Source: Kaistella pullorum
GTDB taxonomy: Bacteria > Bacteroidota > Bacteroidia > Flavobacteriales > Weeksellaceae
DNA: 64,000 bases
Assembly: GCF_014837035.1 (NCBI RefSeq)
Contig: NZ_JACSPS010000002.1
Location: 124,001 to 188,000, forward strand
Direction of reading: 5' to 3'
In this document: piece by piece, positions 17,817 through 26,684 of the stretch
How the letters are laid out: the number at the start of each line of letters is the position of its first letter
Position numbering within the stretch: the stretch's first letter is position 1
The notes under the pieces: generated by a model
What the model saw: only the letters and a program-made list of their open reading frames with translations
Told to the model about the DNA's origin: nothing
The model's database searches: none
Made by a program: the position numbers and the translations under genes

Positions 17817-18518
17817 ATGATTTTCACGCTTCTTATACTAGCTCATCTTTTGGGAGATTTCCTTCTCCAGCCAAACGCATGGGTCAGCCATAAAGAACGA
17901 AGAAAAACAGCAAGCATCTATCTCTACCTGCACGGTTTCATCCATTTCGCATTGGTAATCATCGTTCTTTGGAACATCAAACTATGGTGGATCGCGGCAG
18001 TAGTTGCTGTGTCACATTTAATAATAGATGCGCTGAAACTTCATTTTCAAACAGATACAAACAAAAGAACGTGGTTTTTCCTCGACCAGGCGCTTCACAT
18101 CGCCGTAATCGCTGGAGTCTCTGCGCTTTATTTTCCGTATTGGCGTTGGTCTGACCTGTTTTCGCCCGAAAATATCCGCATCGCTACTGCCATCATCTTC
18201 CTTACGCTGCCCACTTCAATTTTAATTAAGACCTTAATCTCGATCTGGACGCCCGAAGACGCATCTTCTGCCGACAACCAAACAGAATCTTTGATCAATG
18301 CAGGAAAATATATCGGCATCCTGGAGCGATTGCTAGTGTTCGTATTTATCTTAGTGAATCATTGGGAAGGTGTCGGTTTCATGATCGCCGCCAAATCGGT
18401 CTTCCGCTTCAGTGATCTGGCACAGGCAAAACAGCGAAAACTTACCGAATATGTGCTCATCGGCACGCTGCTAAGCTTCGGAATAGCGGTTATAGTCGGG
18501 ATCTTAGTTCAAATTTAA
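17817..18518 (+). CDS. DUF3307 family polytopic membrane protein
   Basis: A 233-residue inner-membrane protein with about six hydrophobic segments. The N-terminal half carries regularly spaced polar pairs in or beside helices: H10-LLG-D14, H39-GFI-H43, H67-LII-D71 and D90-QAL-H94. Such i/i+4 His/Asp ladders are common in membrane-embedded metalloenzymes (the YdjM/DUF457 hydrolase family is a comparable case), so a metal site is inferred. Its start codon directly follows the stop of the SatD-like gene, so the two are translationally linked. Placed between purL and purC. Function not established. Confidence 0.8.
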   Translation: MIFTLLILAHLLGDFLLQPNAWVSHKERRKTASIYLYLHGFIHFALVIIVLWNIKLWWIAAVVAVSHLIIDALKLHFQTDTNKRTWFFLDQALHIAVIAGVSALYFPYWRWSDLFSPENIRIATAIIFLTLPTSILIKTLISIWTPEDASSADNQTESLINAGKYIGILERLLVFVFILVNHWEGVGFMIAAKSVFRFSDLAQAKQRKLTEYVLIGTLLSFGIAVIVGILVQI

Positions 18519-18543
18519 CAGCTACAAATCATTACAAAAAGAC

Positions 18544-19263
18544 ATGGAAAAAGGAAAAATGTTATACGAAGGCAAAGCGAAACAAATTTTCGAAACTAAC
18601 AATCCGAATGAAGTGATTGTCCGTTTCAAGGATGACGCAACTGCCTTCAATGCCCAAAAAAGAGGCAGCGTCGACCTAAAAGGAGAGATGAATAATGCGA
18701 TTACCACGCTGATCTTTGAATATTTAAGTCAAAAAGGCATCGCGACGCATTTCATCAAACAGCTAGACGAGCGCGAACAGTTGGTAAAGAAGGTGAACAT
18801 TATCCCACTTGAGATGGTAGTGCGGAATTATTCCGCAGGCAGTATGGCCAAAAGACTTGGCGTGGAAGAAGGTATTAAATCACCCGTTACAATCTTCGAT
18901 CTCTGTCTTAAAAATGACGAACTCGGTGATCCGTTGATCAATGATCACCACGCGGTCTTCCTGGGCGTTGCAACTTATGAGGAACTGGACGAAATGTACG
19001 AACTGACTTCTGACATTAATGATATCCTGATTGAACTTTTTGGCCGGATGAATATCATTTTGGTTGATTTTAAAATCGAGCTTGGAAAAACAGCGGACGG
19101 AAAAATTATCCTCGCAGATGAAATTTCCCCGGATACCTGCCGTTTATGGGATAAGGAGACCATGAAAAAACTCGATAAAGACCGGTTCCGACGGGATTTA
19201 GGCGAGGTGACCGAAGCATACGTAGAAATCTACGAGCGCCTGAAAAAAGTTTTGGGCAAGTAA
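18544..19263 (+). CDS. purC: Phosphoribosylaminoimidazole-succinocarboxamide synthase
   Basis: SAICAR synthase, joining CAIR and aspartate with ATP in purine synthesis; its product is the first PurB substrate. 239 residues, normal for the short bacterial form. [14 protein letters not shown] at the start is the ATP-binding strand-turn, [14 protein letters not shown] the family signature, and the [15 protein letters not shown] motif near 180-195 the second. It follows the DUF3307 gene by 25 bp and precedes purF by 18 bp, so it is probably read from the SatD promoter, the purL promoter, or both. Confidence 0.96.
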   Translation: MEKGKMLYEGKAKQIFETNNPNEVIVRFKDDATAFNAQKRGSVDLKGEMNNAITTLIFEYLSQKGIATHFIKQLDEREQLVKKVNIIPLEMVVRNYSAGSMAKRLGVEEGIKSPVTIFDLCLKNDELGDPLINDHHAVFLGVATYEELDEMYELTSDINDILIELFGRMNIILVDFKIELGKTADGKIILADEISPDTCRLWDKETMKKLDKDRFRRDLGEVTEAYVEIYERLKKVLGK

Positions 19264-19281
19264 AATTTTTTTAAACGAATC

Positions 19282-20772
19282 ATGCAGGATTTAGAATCAC
19301 AAAAAAAACAATATTTAGATCAGTTTAAAGACCGGATGTACGGCCGGAACCTGATGAAGAGCGAGGACATGCACGATTCGCCGTCGGAAGAATGCGGGAT
19401 TTTCGGTATATATTCGGATATGGATCTGGATACTTTTTCCCTCTCGCAGTTTGGCCTTTTTGCACTGCAGCACCGCGGACAGGAAGCTTGCGGAATCTCG
19501 GTGATGAACAAAGGACGCATTTTCAACATCAAGGATGAAGGTCTGGTGCTGGATGTGTACAAAAACATCCGCGAGCCCGAAACTTTCATGGGCAATTCGG
19601 CGATCGGGCACACGCGCTACACCACCGCCGGCGACAAGAAGAAATATAATTTTCAGCCCTTCTTCGCGAAAAATGAATATGACCAGATCATTCTCTCAAT
19701 TGCACATAACGGAAATCTCACGAACGCGGTCGAACTTAAAAGAGAACTTGAAGCCGAAGGCGTCGTTTTCAAAGCTACTTCAGACTCGGAAGTTATTTTA
19801 AGGCTTATCCAGAAAAACCTGGACCTGGGTTTGCGTGCCGCAATCAAAGCGACCATGGAAAAAATCGAAGGTGCCTATTCCGTAGTTGGGATGACGCGCA
19901 ATAAATTTTTCTCGTTCCGTGATTTTAACGGTATTCGGCCTTTGGTTCTTGGCGCTATTGATCAGAACACCTTCGTTGCAGCCTCAGAATCTGTGGCGCT
20001 GGACGCGGTGGGAGCGCAATATGTACGTGATATTCTTCCCGGCGAAATAGTGTACACGAGCGAGAATGAACAGGGTTTGAAATCATTTTTAGTAAAAGAA
20101 AATTGCCGCAGACGTATTTGTGCATTCGAATATATTTATTTTGCACGACCCGATTCGACGCTGGAAGGAATCAATGTGCATGAAATCCGCGAGAAATCCG
20201 GTGAGAAAATTTGGCAGCAGTCTCCTGTAGATGCCGATATTGTGATTGGAGTGCCCGATTCGGGCGTGCCGGCCGCGATTGGCTTTTCAAAAGCCTCCGG
20301 AATACCTTTCAGACCTGTTCTGATTAAAAACCGCTATATCGGCCGAAGTTTCATAGTACCGACACAGGATATGCGCGAACGGATCGTCAACCTGAAACTT
20401 AATCCCATCATTTCCGAAATACGTGGCAAAAGGGTAGTGATCATTGATGATTCCATTGTACGCGGAACCACTTCGAAACGTCTTGTAAAAATTATGAAAG
20501 ATGCAGGCGCGAAGGAAATTCACTTCAGAAGTGTGTCACCGCCAATCATTGCGCCATGTTATCTGGGCATCGATACACCTTCCAAAACAGATCTCATCTC
20601 TGCAAATATGACAGCTACTGAACTGCGCGATTATCTTGGAGTAGATTCACTGGAGTTTTTAAGTATGGATAACCTGAAGGAAATTTTGGGCAGCAGCGAC
20701 CACTGCTTTGGGTGTTTTACCGAAATTTATCCCGTTCCTCCCGGACCAAATCCTGATTATACAGACGAATAA
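19282..20772 (+). CDS. purF: Amidophosphoribosyltransferase
   Basis: First committed enzyme of purine synthesis: PRPP + glutamine to phosphoribosylamine. 496 residues. The glutaminase nucleophile is C38 (SEECGIFG), so a 37-residue propeptide must be removed, as in the Bacillus-type enzyme. The PRPP loop is VVIIDDSIVRGTTS. Cysteines that fit the [4Fe-4S] type of PurF are present (ENCRRRIC region, APCYLG, and C475-x2-C478 near the end), suggesting an oxygen-sensitive iron-sulfur enzyme. Last gene of the purine cluster, closed by a bidirectional terminator. Confidence 0.96.
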   Translation: MQDLESQKKQYLDQFKDRMYGRNLMKSEDMHDSPSEECGIFGIYSDMDLDTFSLSQFGLFALQHRGQEACGISVMNKGRIFNIKDEGLVLDVYKNIREPETFMGNSAIGHTRYTTAGDKKKYNFQPFFAKNEYDQIILSIAHNGNLTNAVELKRELEAEGVVFKATSDSEVILRLIQKNLDLGLRAAIKATMEKIEGAYSVVGMTRNKFFSFRDFNGIRPLVLGAIDQNTFVAASESVALDAVGAQYVRDILPGEIVYTSENEQGLKSFLVKENCRRRICAFEYIYFARPDSTLEGINVHEIREKSGEKIWQQSPVDADIVIGVPDSGVPAAIGFSKASGIPFRPVLIKNRYIGRSFIVPTQDMRERIVNLKLNPIISEIRGKRVVIIDDSIVRGTTSKRLVKIMKDAGAKEIHFRSVSPPIIAPCYLGIDTPSKTDLISANMTATELRDYLGVDSLEFLSMDNLKEILGSSDHCFGCFTEIYPVPPGPNPDYTDE

Positions 20773-20775
20773 AAA

Positions 20776-20801
20776 AAAGGTTGAGAAATTTCTCAACCTT
20801 T
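20776..20801. terminator. Bidirectional terminator between purF and an outer-membrane protein gene
   Basis: A perfect 26-bp palindrome (13-bp arms beginning AAAGGTTGAGAAA) flanked by an A-run on the left and Ts on the right, between two convergent genes. Confidence 0.85.
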
Positions 20802-20823
20802 CTGTTTAATAAATTCTGTCTTA

Positions 20824-21435
20824 TTAGAACTTATATGCTAAACCTACCTGGAATACGTTGTTCTTCACAGCGTCACCACTGTTCTCACCATCTTTGTAGA
20901 TGTCTGTGAAACCTGCCACATATCTTGCAGTAAGACCGATATTAGGTGTAAAGTAGTAACCTGCACCAAGACCAACACCAAAGTTGAAGCCGTTTAGCTC
21001 GTCTTTGTAGTTATCAGACTCAGCAATTGTGTTACCTGTAGTTTCGTTTTTAGACTTGTCTTTTGCTGAAACCAATAGACCCAATTCCGGACCTGCCTCA
21101 AGGTAGAAGCTTGGTGTAGCGTTGTACTGGAACATTACTGGCACAGTGATATAATCAAGATTTCTTGAACCTGAGTAACGCTCGTTGTTAATCGGGTTTA
21201 CCCAATCTACTTTTGAACCATATTGGCTGTAAAGAAGCTCTGGCTGGATGCTGAAGTTTTCAGCGATCGGAGCGTTCATGAACAAACCAGCGTTAAAACC
21301 GATTTTTGAAGACTGATCATCCAAACCTTCTTCAGTAGAAAGTGAAGAAACATTCATCCCTGCCTTGATACCAAACTGCTGTGCGAATGTCAATGAACTC
21401 ATTGCGATTGCTGCACCTAAAAATAACTTTTTCAT
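20824..21435 (-). CDS. Outer-membrane beta-barrel protein (porin/OmpW-like)
   Basis: A 203-residue protein with a signal peptide (1 to ~18, LGAAIAMSSLTFAQ) followed by alternating amphipathic strands typical of the eight-stranded beta-barrel (outer membrane protein beta-barrel domain). It starts FGIKAGMNVSSLS and ends with VFQVGLAYKF, the aromatic C-terminal strand used for BAM recognition. Role unknown. The codon composition is plain and T-rich, like a highly expressed gene. The second small barrel gene at 39305-39829 shares the design but little sequence. Confidence 0.85.
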   Translation of the reverse strand: MKKLFLGAAIAMSSLTFAQQFGIKAGMNVSSLSTEEGLDDQSSKIGFNAGLFMNAPIAENFSIQPELLYSQYGSKVDWVNPINNERYSGSRNLDYITVPVMFQYNATPSFYLEAGPELGLLVSAKDKSKNETTGNTIAESDNYKDELNGFNFGVGLGAGYYFTPNIGLTARYVAGFTDIYKDGENSGDAVKNNVFQVGLAYKF

Positions 21436-21700
21436 AATCTTAAATTTTTAGTTAATTTTTGCTGACTGAATTTAGATTGTGAATATTCTTTAATTTGAAA
21501 TATCACGGTTCTAAATTATCGGTCTGCGCTTTTTAAATTTTTTGTTTTACGGAAAGCGATGTCGCAAACCGTGTGCCAAAACCGGTGTATGATTTAAAAA
21601 ATTAAACAAATGTTTAACTAAAAATTATTATAATGCATTGAAATTCAGGACTATATTAGCAGTATAGTCATAAAATTTAATAATAATGCAATGAATAGCA

Positions 21701-22744
21701 CTATGCTGTCATGTTGTTATAGAAAGTCAGAACTTCGGTAATTTCATCATTTGAAACACGCTGATCGTAGCATGATGATCCAATCCCGTTGAGTAGAGAG
21801 AAGTTGATTTCACCTAAACTGTTCTTTTTGTCATTGGTCATCAAATGCAGGATTTCTTTAATTTTGAACGATGAAATGTCGTGTAACGGGAAATACTTTT
21901 TGATTTGTTTGATGATTTCGTCCGAAACCTCTTCAGTTATCAACTTGTTTAGATAAGACAGCCTTGTTTCGCATATCATCCCGATAGCAATAGCTTCACC
22001 ATGCGGAATCGGGCAGCCAGACTTTAAAAACAAACTTTCAAGTGCATGCCCGATGGTATGTCCGAAATTCAGCGTTTTACGTATATTTTGCTCTTTGAAG
22101 TCCTGCTGCACAATCTCTTGCTTGATCCCAGTTGACCTTTCAATATAATGCGCGATGTTTTCGGGTGTTAATTCAGAAATGGCGGTCAGATCTTCCCAAT
22201 GCTTTCGGTCTGCTATCAGTCCGTGCTTCAGCATTTCGGCAAACCCGCTGCGCAAATCTGGGTGAGGAAGCGTTTTTAGGAAACCCACATAAATGAAAAT
22301 CTGCTCAGGATTTGCGAAAGTGCCCACAATATTCTTCAGAAACTGATGGTCAATGCCGTTCTTTCCGCCGATTGCCGCATCACACATTGCCAGAAGCGTA
22401 GTCGGTATATTGATAAATGAGACGCCGCGCTTGTAAGTGGATGCTACAAACCCGCCCAGATCCGTGATTACGCCGCCGCCCAGATTAATCATTAATGTTT
22501 TTCGGTCTGCTTCGAAATCTGACAAAATTTCCCAAAGCTGCGTGGCAGTGTCGATGGTTTTGAGTTCTTCACCTGGTTCAATCTCTATGACTTCATACGG
22601 AACCTCAGTGGTGACATTAGATAACAGAAACGGAAGGCAGTGCTCATGCGTGTTCTCATCGGTAAGAAAGATGATTTTCGAAGGTTTATTGCTTTCTAAA
22701 TAGGCATTGAGCTCGCTGAAACTGTCGTCTAAAATTGTGATCAT
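21701..22744 (-). CDS. aroB: 3-dehydroquinate synthase
   Basis: NAD- and metal-dependent enzyme making 3-dehydroquinate from DAHP, shikimate pathway step 2. 347 residues. LINLGGGVITDLGGFVASTYKRGV is the NAD-binding signature, AAIGGKNGID the substrate-binding segment, and the metal ligands lie in the GFAEMLKHG, LNFGHTIGHALE and PHGEAIAIGM stretches. Monocistronic, divergent from the proline dehydrogenase gene with its own -7 box. The 265-bp gap to the barrel gene on its 3' side holds that gene's leader; I see no gene in it. Confidence 0.95.
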   Translation of the reverse strand: MITILDDSFSELNAYLESNKPSKIIFLTDENTHEHCLPFLLSNVTTEVPYEVIEIEPGEELKTIDTATQLWEILSDFEADRKTLMINLGGGVITDLGGFVASTYKRGVSFINIPTTLLAMCDAAIGGKNGIDHQFLKNIVGTFANPEQIFIYVGFLKTLPHPDLRSGFAEMLKHGLIADRKHWEDLTAISELTPENIAHYIERSTGIKQEIVQQDFKEQNIRKTLNFGHTIGHALESLFLKSGCPIPHGEAIAIGMICETRLSYLNKLITEEVSDEIIKQIKKYFPLHDISSFKIKEILHLMTNDKKNSLGEINFSLLNGIGSSCYDQRVSNDEITEVLTFYNNMTA

Positions 22745-22760
22745 TAACTGAATTTTATCA

Positions 22761-22768
22761 CAAAATTA
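22761..22768 (-). promoter_or_regulatory. -7 box of aroB
   Basis: Minus strand TAATTTTG (TAnnTTTG), 16 bp before the aroB ATG. Confidence 0.45.
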
Positions 22769-22804
22769 AACTTTAAAATGGTTTTTCTATTCAGCTACTA
22801 TCGT

Positions 22805-22812
22805 TAAATTTG
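22805..22812 (+). promoter_or_regulatory. -7 box of the proline dehydrogenase gene
   Basis: TAAATTTG (TAnnTTTG), 21 bp before the ATG at 22834; it contains the alternative TTG start at 22810 and so argues for the ATG. Confidence 0.5.
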
Positions 22813-22833
22813 CGAACATCCAAAATACCATCC

Positions 22834-24003
22834 ATGAGCCTATTCAATGACACGCAGATCGCCTTCGCAGACAAATCAAACAGCCAGCTCCGCAAAGCCT
22901 ACTGGATGTTTAAACTGATTGAGCAACCGGCGCTGACAAAAATCGGGACACGACTGCTGAATGTGGCGGTTCACAATAATTTTCCGTTTGCAGGTGATAT
23001 CGTAAAATCTACTTTATTCGAGCAGTTTTGTGGCGGCGAAACCCGAGAAGAGAGTCTGAACGTGGTAAACCGCATGTACAAACGCGGCGTAGGCAGCATT
23101 TTCGATTATTCCATTGAAGGCAAAGAAGAAGAAAGCACGTTTGACGCGGTGTGCGCGGAGATTCAGGATATTGTTCGTTTTTCAGTTGGCAATCCGGCAC
23201 TTCCTTTTATTGTTTTTAAACCTACCGCATTTGGCCGAATCGGTCTTTATGAAAAAGTAAGTAAGAAATCTACCCTCACAGACGCTGAGCAGCAGGAATG
23301 GTCACGCATTGTCGCACGTTTTGATGCGGTTTGCGGGCTCTGCCACGAAAACGGCAAGAAAGTGATGATCGATGCTGAAGAATCGTGGATGCAGGACGCT
23401 GTAGATTGGCTGATAGAGGAGATGATGGAAAAGTACAACGCGAAGGAAGCGATAGTATGGAACACCATGCAAATGTACAGGACAGGACGTATTGAATATA
23501 TGCAGCAAAACCTGAAGTCCGCGAAGGAGAAAGGTTATTTTATCGGTTACAAGATTGTACGCGGCGCTTATATGGAAAAGGAAAGGGAGCGTGCCGCTGA
23601 AATGAATTATCCTGATCCTATTCAACCTACAAAGGAAGCTTCTGATAAAAATTATAATGACGCCATTGATTTTGTGATGGCCAATCTGGATTGTGTTTCC
23701 GCATTTTTCGGCACGCATAATGAGATCTCGAGTGAGCTTGTCATCGAAAAAATGAAAGCAAACGGTCTGCAGAACAATGACCCACGAATCTTTTACGGGC
23801 AGCTTTATGGCATGAGCGACAACATCACCTATCTTTTGGCGAATAAAAATTACAATGTTGCCAAATATCTTCCTTATGGCCCGGTGAAAGATGTAGTTCC
23901 GTATCTCACGCGCCGTGCGGAGGAAAATACTTCTGTAGCCGGTCAGACGGGTCGGGAACTCAGCCTGATCAGCCGTGAACTGAAACGCCGAAACGGGAAA
24001 TAG
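22834..24003 (+). CDS. Proline dehydrogenase (monofunctional PRODH)
   Basis: FAD-dependent enzyme oxidising proline to pyrroline-5-carboxylate at the inner face of the membrane. 389 residues from the ATG at 22834. The TIM-barrel is recognisable from KVMIDAEESWMQ, FIGYKIVRGAYMEKER, AFFGTHNE and FYGQLYGMSDNITYLL, and the C-terminal YLTRRAEENTSVAGQ helix holds the paired arginines that bind the proline carboxylate. No aldehyde dehydrogenase domain is fused, unlike PutA. No P5C dehydrogenase gene nearby. Confidence 0.92.
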   Translation: MSLFNDTQIAFADKSNSQLRKAYWMFKLIEQPALTKIGTRLLNVAVHNNFPFAGDIVKSTLFEQFCGGETREESLNVVNRMYKRGVGSIFDYSIEGKEEESTFDAVCAEIQDIVRFSVGNPALPFIVFKPTAFGRIGLYEKVSKKSTLTDAEQQEWSRIVARFDAVCGLCHENGKKVMIDAEESWMQDAVDWLIEEMMEKYNAKEAIVWNTMQMYRTGRIEYMQQNLKSAKEKGYFIGYKIVRGAYMEKERERAAEMNYPDPIQPTKEASDKNYNDAIDFVMANLDCVSAFFGTHNEISSELVIEKMKANGLQNNDPRIFYGQLYGMSDNITYLLANKNYNVAKYLPYGPVKDVVPYLTRRAEENTSVAGQTGRELSLISRELKRRNGK

Positions 24004-24030
24004 GAAGCATGCTGCGATGCTCTTCCGCAC

Positions 24031-24049
24031 TTCGCTCTTGCGAATTTTT
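24031..24049 (+). terminator. Weak terminator after the proline dehydrogenase gene
   Basis: Short stem TTCGC / GCGAA with loop TCTT and five Ts, 28 bp after the stop, directly before the priA -7 box. Confidence 0.4.
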
Positions 24050-24050
24050 C

Positions 24051-24058
24051 TAAATTTG
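24051..24058 (+). promoter_or_regulatory. -7 box of priA
   Basis: TAAATTTG (TAnnTTTG), 38 bp before the proposed TTG start of priA. Confidence 0.45.
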
Positions 24059-24096
24059 CAGTTGCCGTTTCGCAAACTGTTTATGGCAGCCCGATT

Positions 24097-26541
24097 TTGA
24101 ATTTCGCCCAAATCATTTTACCGCTTAACCTGAAAGGTACATTTACCTATAAGATTCCTTCTGATTTTAAAGATAAAATCGAAGTGGGCATGCGTGTGTT
24201 GGTCTCATTTCGGGGCAAAAAGATTTACACCGGCATCGTTTTTCAGTTTCACGACGAGGAGCCCGAAGGTTTTTTACCGAAAGACATCATCAGTTTGCTG
24301 GATGATGCGGCTATCATGCCTCAAAGTCAATTGCAGTTTTGGCAGTGGCTGTCCGAATATTATCTCTGCAACCTCGGTGAAATCTACCGTTTTTCGTTTC
24401 CAGCTTCGCTGAAACTAGAGAGTGAAACTTATTTGAAACTGAAGCCTTATGTTTCCGTTGCCTTTGAGAACCTTGATGTTCACGAGATGCACTTAATTCA
24501 CGCTCTGGAAGTAAGGCAATTGATCAATGTCACAGAAATCGAAGCATTTATCCCAAAAAAGGAGATTGTAAAAACGATCAAATCGCTCATTGACCTTCAG
24601 TACATTGAAATTGACGAGAAAATCGCTGAAACCTATAAGGCAAAAGAAGTCGCGTATCTGAGACTTAAAAATCCTGCGGAGATACGAGCGTCTTTACCCG
24701 AAATTCTGCTTTCACTTAAACGCTCACCGCGGCAACAGGAACTTTTGCTAAGCATTCTGGAACATGAGACCGAATTTGCCGGAATACCGCTGAAAAAATC
24801 GCAGTTTCTGGATCAGGGAAATTTTGGCACAGCACCATTAAAAACACTTATTTCTAAAAACTGGGTTGAAGAATATTTCATGCAGAAAGACCGGATCGAG
24901 CTCTACGACGGCGAAACGGAAAGTCGCGAACAGCTTACACCCGAACAGCAGACTGCTACCAAAGAAATAGAAACTGCTTTCGGTCAAAACCAAAACGTAC
25001 TTTTACACGGCGTCACTTCCTCTGGTAAGACGCATGTTTATCTTGAAATCATTGAGCAAACCGTATCTGCGGGCCGCACGGTGCTGTTCCTTCTGCCGGA
25101 AATCTCCCTCACCAAGCAGATTGTGCAGCGGCTCGAAAAAAAGTACGGACGTCAACTTGGGTTTTATCACCAAAAACTGTCAGATTTTGAGCGGGTAGAG
25201 GTGTGGCGTAAAGTCCGGAACGGCGAAATCAAGGTGCTGGTTGGAACCAGAAATGCGCTTTTTCTACCCTATTCGGATCTGGGGCTTATCGTTGTCGATG
25301 AAGAACATGATTCTGCTTACAAGCCCCGTGAAGTTTCGCCGTTTTTCAACGCCCGCGATGCTGCCTTGATGCTGGCAAATTTCTATGGCGGCCGTGCCAT
25401 CCTGGGTTCTGCAACGCCGTCGGTCGAATCTTACTTTTTGGCTTTAAAAAACAAAATTGCACATGTAAAATTGAGGCACCGCTTTGGAAACGTCAATCTT
25501 CCGGTAGTTCAGATCATTAATTTCAAAGAAGCGCAGGACTCGAAAAAGTCTGTGGGCAACTTTTCTTTGGGTGTCATAGATGAGATCAAGAAGCAAATTG
25601 ACCGACACAAGCAAACAATGATTCTGCATAACCGCCGCGGATACTCGAACGTGATAGAATGCGAAAGTTGCGGCTATGTGAATTATTGCTCAAACTGTGA
25701 TGTGGTGATGACTTTTCATAAGTTTTCTAATGAGATGAAATGTCACTACTGTGGACAGAAAGCAGCAAAGCCAAAGGCGTGTCCGCGCTGTAATTCCGCC
25801 AATCTGAACCTTCGTGGCGTGGGTGTGGAGCAAATCCATGAAGAAATCTCAAGGCTCCTGCCCGATGCGGAAGTGGACCGGATGGATGTGGATTCTATGC
25901 GCAAGAAATTTGCGTACGAAAAGCTCTACGAAAAAATAGAGGAGGGCGAAACAGACGTCCTTGTAGGTACCCAGATGATTTCCAAAGGTTTGGATTTCGA
26001 AAATATCGAACTCGTTGCCATACCAAAAGCTGACTCCTTACTTTATGTGCAGGATTTTCGTGCGGAAGAACGTGCGTATCAGCTGATCACGCAGGTATCC
26101 GGCCGTGCAGGGCGCGTTTCGGGTGAAGGGAAAGTGATGATTCAAACTTATAATCCCGAGCATCCGGTCTTCAAGCTGATTGCTGAGCATGATTCCACCG
26201 AGGTTTACACCCATTTGCTCGCGGAGCGGCAAAAATTTCATTATCCACCATTTGTAAAGTTGATAATGATCGAAATAAAACATCGGCGTGAAGATAAAGC
26301 AGACCGGTGTTCGCAGTTTTTGGGTTCAGTTTTGCGAAAATATTTGCCTGAAGAATGTATTCTGGGACCTGAAAAGTCACCGATTGCGAAATTGAATTTG
26401 CTTTATCAATACCAGATCTGGCTAAAACTTCCGCGGAAGAATTACGCTGAATATAAATCACTCGTAATGAAAAGTTTAGACGAAGTGGAAGACATTCCGG
26501 CTTACAAAAGCGTGAAAAAACTGATTTTTGTCGATTTTTAA
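24097..26541 (+). CDS. priA: Primosomal protein N' (PriA helicase), TTG start
   Basis: Superfamily 2 3'-5' DNA helicase that restarts stalled replication forks by loading the primosome. 814 residues. N-terminal 3'-DNA-binding domain, Walker A in HGVTSSGKTH (about 305-314), DEEHD Walker B, the zinc-binding cysteines of the CESCGYVNYCSNC and CHYCG...CPRC segments, and the helicase C motifs GTQMISKGLDF and QVSGRAGR. The only start in agreement with the family N-terminus (FAQIILPLNLKGTFTY) is TTG at 24097; the ATG at 24083 is in the same region but meets a stop after five codons. Confidence 0.95.
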   Translation: MNFAQIILPLNLKGTFTYKIPSDFKDKIEVGMRVLVSFRGKKIYTGIVFQFHDEEPEGFLPKDIISLLDDAAIMPQSQLQFWQWLSEYYLCNLGEIYRFSFPASLKLESETYLKLKPYVSVAFENLDVHEMHLIHALEVRQLINVTEIEAFIPKKEIVKTIKSLIDLQYIEIDEKIAETYKAKEVAYLRLKNPAEIRASLPEILLSLKRSPRQQELLLSILEHETEFAGIPLKKSQFLDQGNFGTAPLKTLISKNWVEEYFMQKDRIELYDGETESREQLTPEQQTATKEIETAFGQNQNVLLHGVTSSGKTHVYLEIIEQTVSAGRTVLFLLPEISLTKQIVQRLEKKYGRQLGFYHQKLSDFERVEVWRKVRNGEIKVLVGTRNALFLPYSDLGLIVVDEEHDSAYKPREVSPFFNARDAALMLANFYGGRAILGSATPSVESYFLALKNKIAHVKLRHRFGNVNLPVVQIINFKEAQDSKKSVGNFSLGVIDEIKKQIDRHKQTMILHNRRGYSNVIECESCGYVNYCSNCDVVMTFHKFSNEMKCHYCGQKAAKPKACPRCNSANLNLRGVGVEQIHEEISRLLPDAEVDRMDVDSMRKKFAYEKLYEKIEEGETDVLVGTQMISKGLDFENIELVAIPKADSLLYVQDFRAEERAYQLITQVSGRAGRVSGEGKVMIQTYNPEHPVFKLIAEHDSTEVYTHLLAERQKFHYPPFVKLIMIEIKHRREDKADRCSQFLGSVLRKYLPEECILGPEKSPIAKLNLLYQYQIWLKLPRKNYAEYKSLVMKSLDEVEDIPAYKSVKKLIFVDF

Positions 26542-26605
26542 CATAGTTTAACAGCTTCTATAAGTGTTTTAAGAAGCTTAATTCTGTTCCTACGGTAATA
26601 TTTAA

Positions 26606-26613
26606 TATTTTTG
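26606..26613 (+). promoter_or_regulatory. -7 box of dacB
   Basis: TATTTTTG (TAnnTTTG), 71 bp before the dacB ATG. A 7-bp-arm palindrome (AAAGGTT-AATTA-AACCTTT, 26624-26642) lies just downstream. Confidence 0.45.
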
Positions 26614-26684
26614 GGCGTTTAAGAAAGGTTAATTAAACCTTTACCTAAAACGTAAGTATCAGATAATCAAATAACCAAAATTAA

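Noticed and set aside
23302-24111. 269-codon open frame antisense to the proline dehydrogenase gene
   Set aside because: Follows from codon use of the real gene; the translated product has no domain pattern, and the opposite frame is a complete conserved enzyme.
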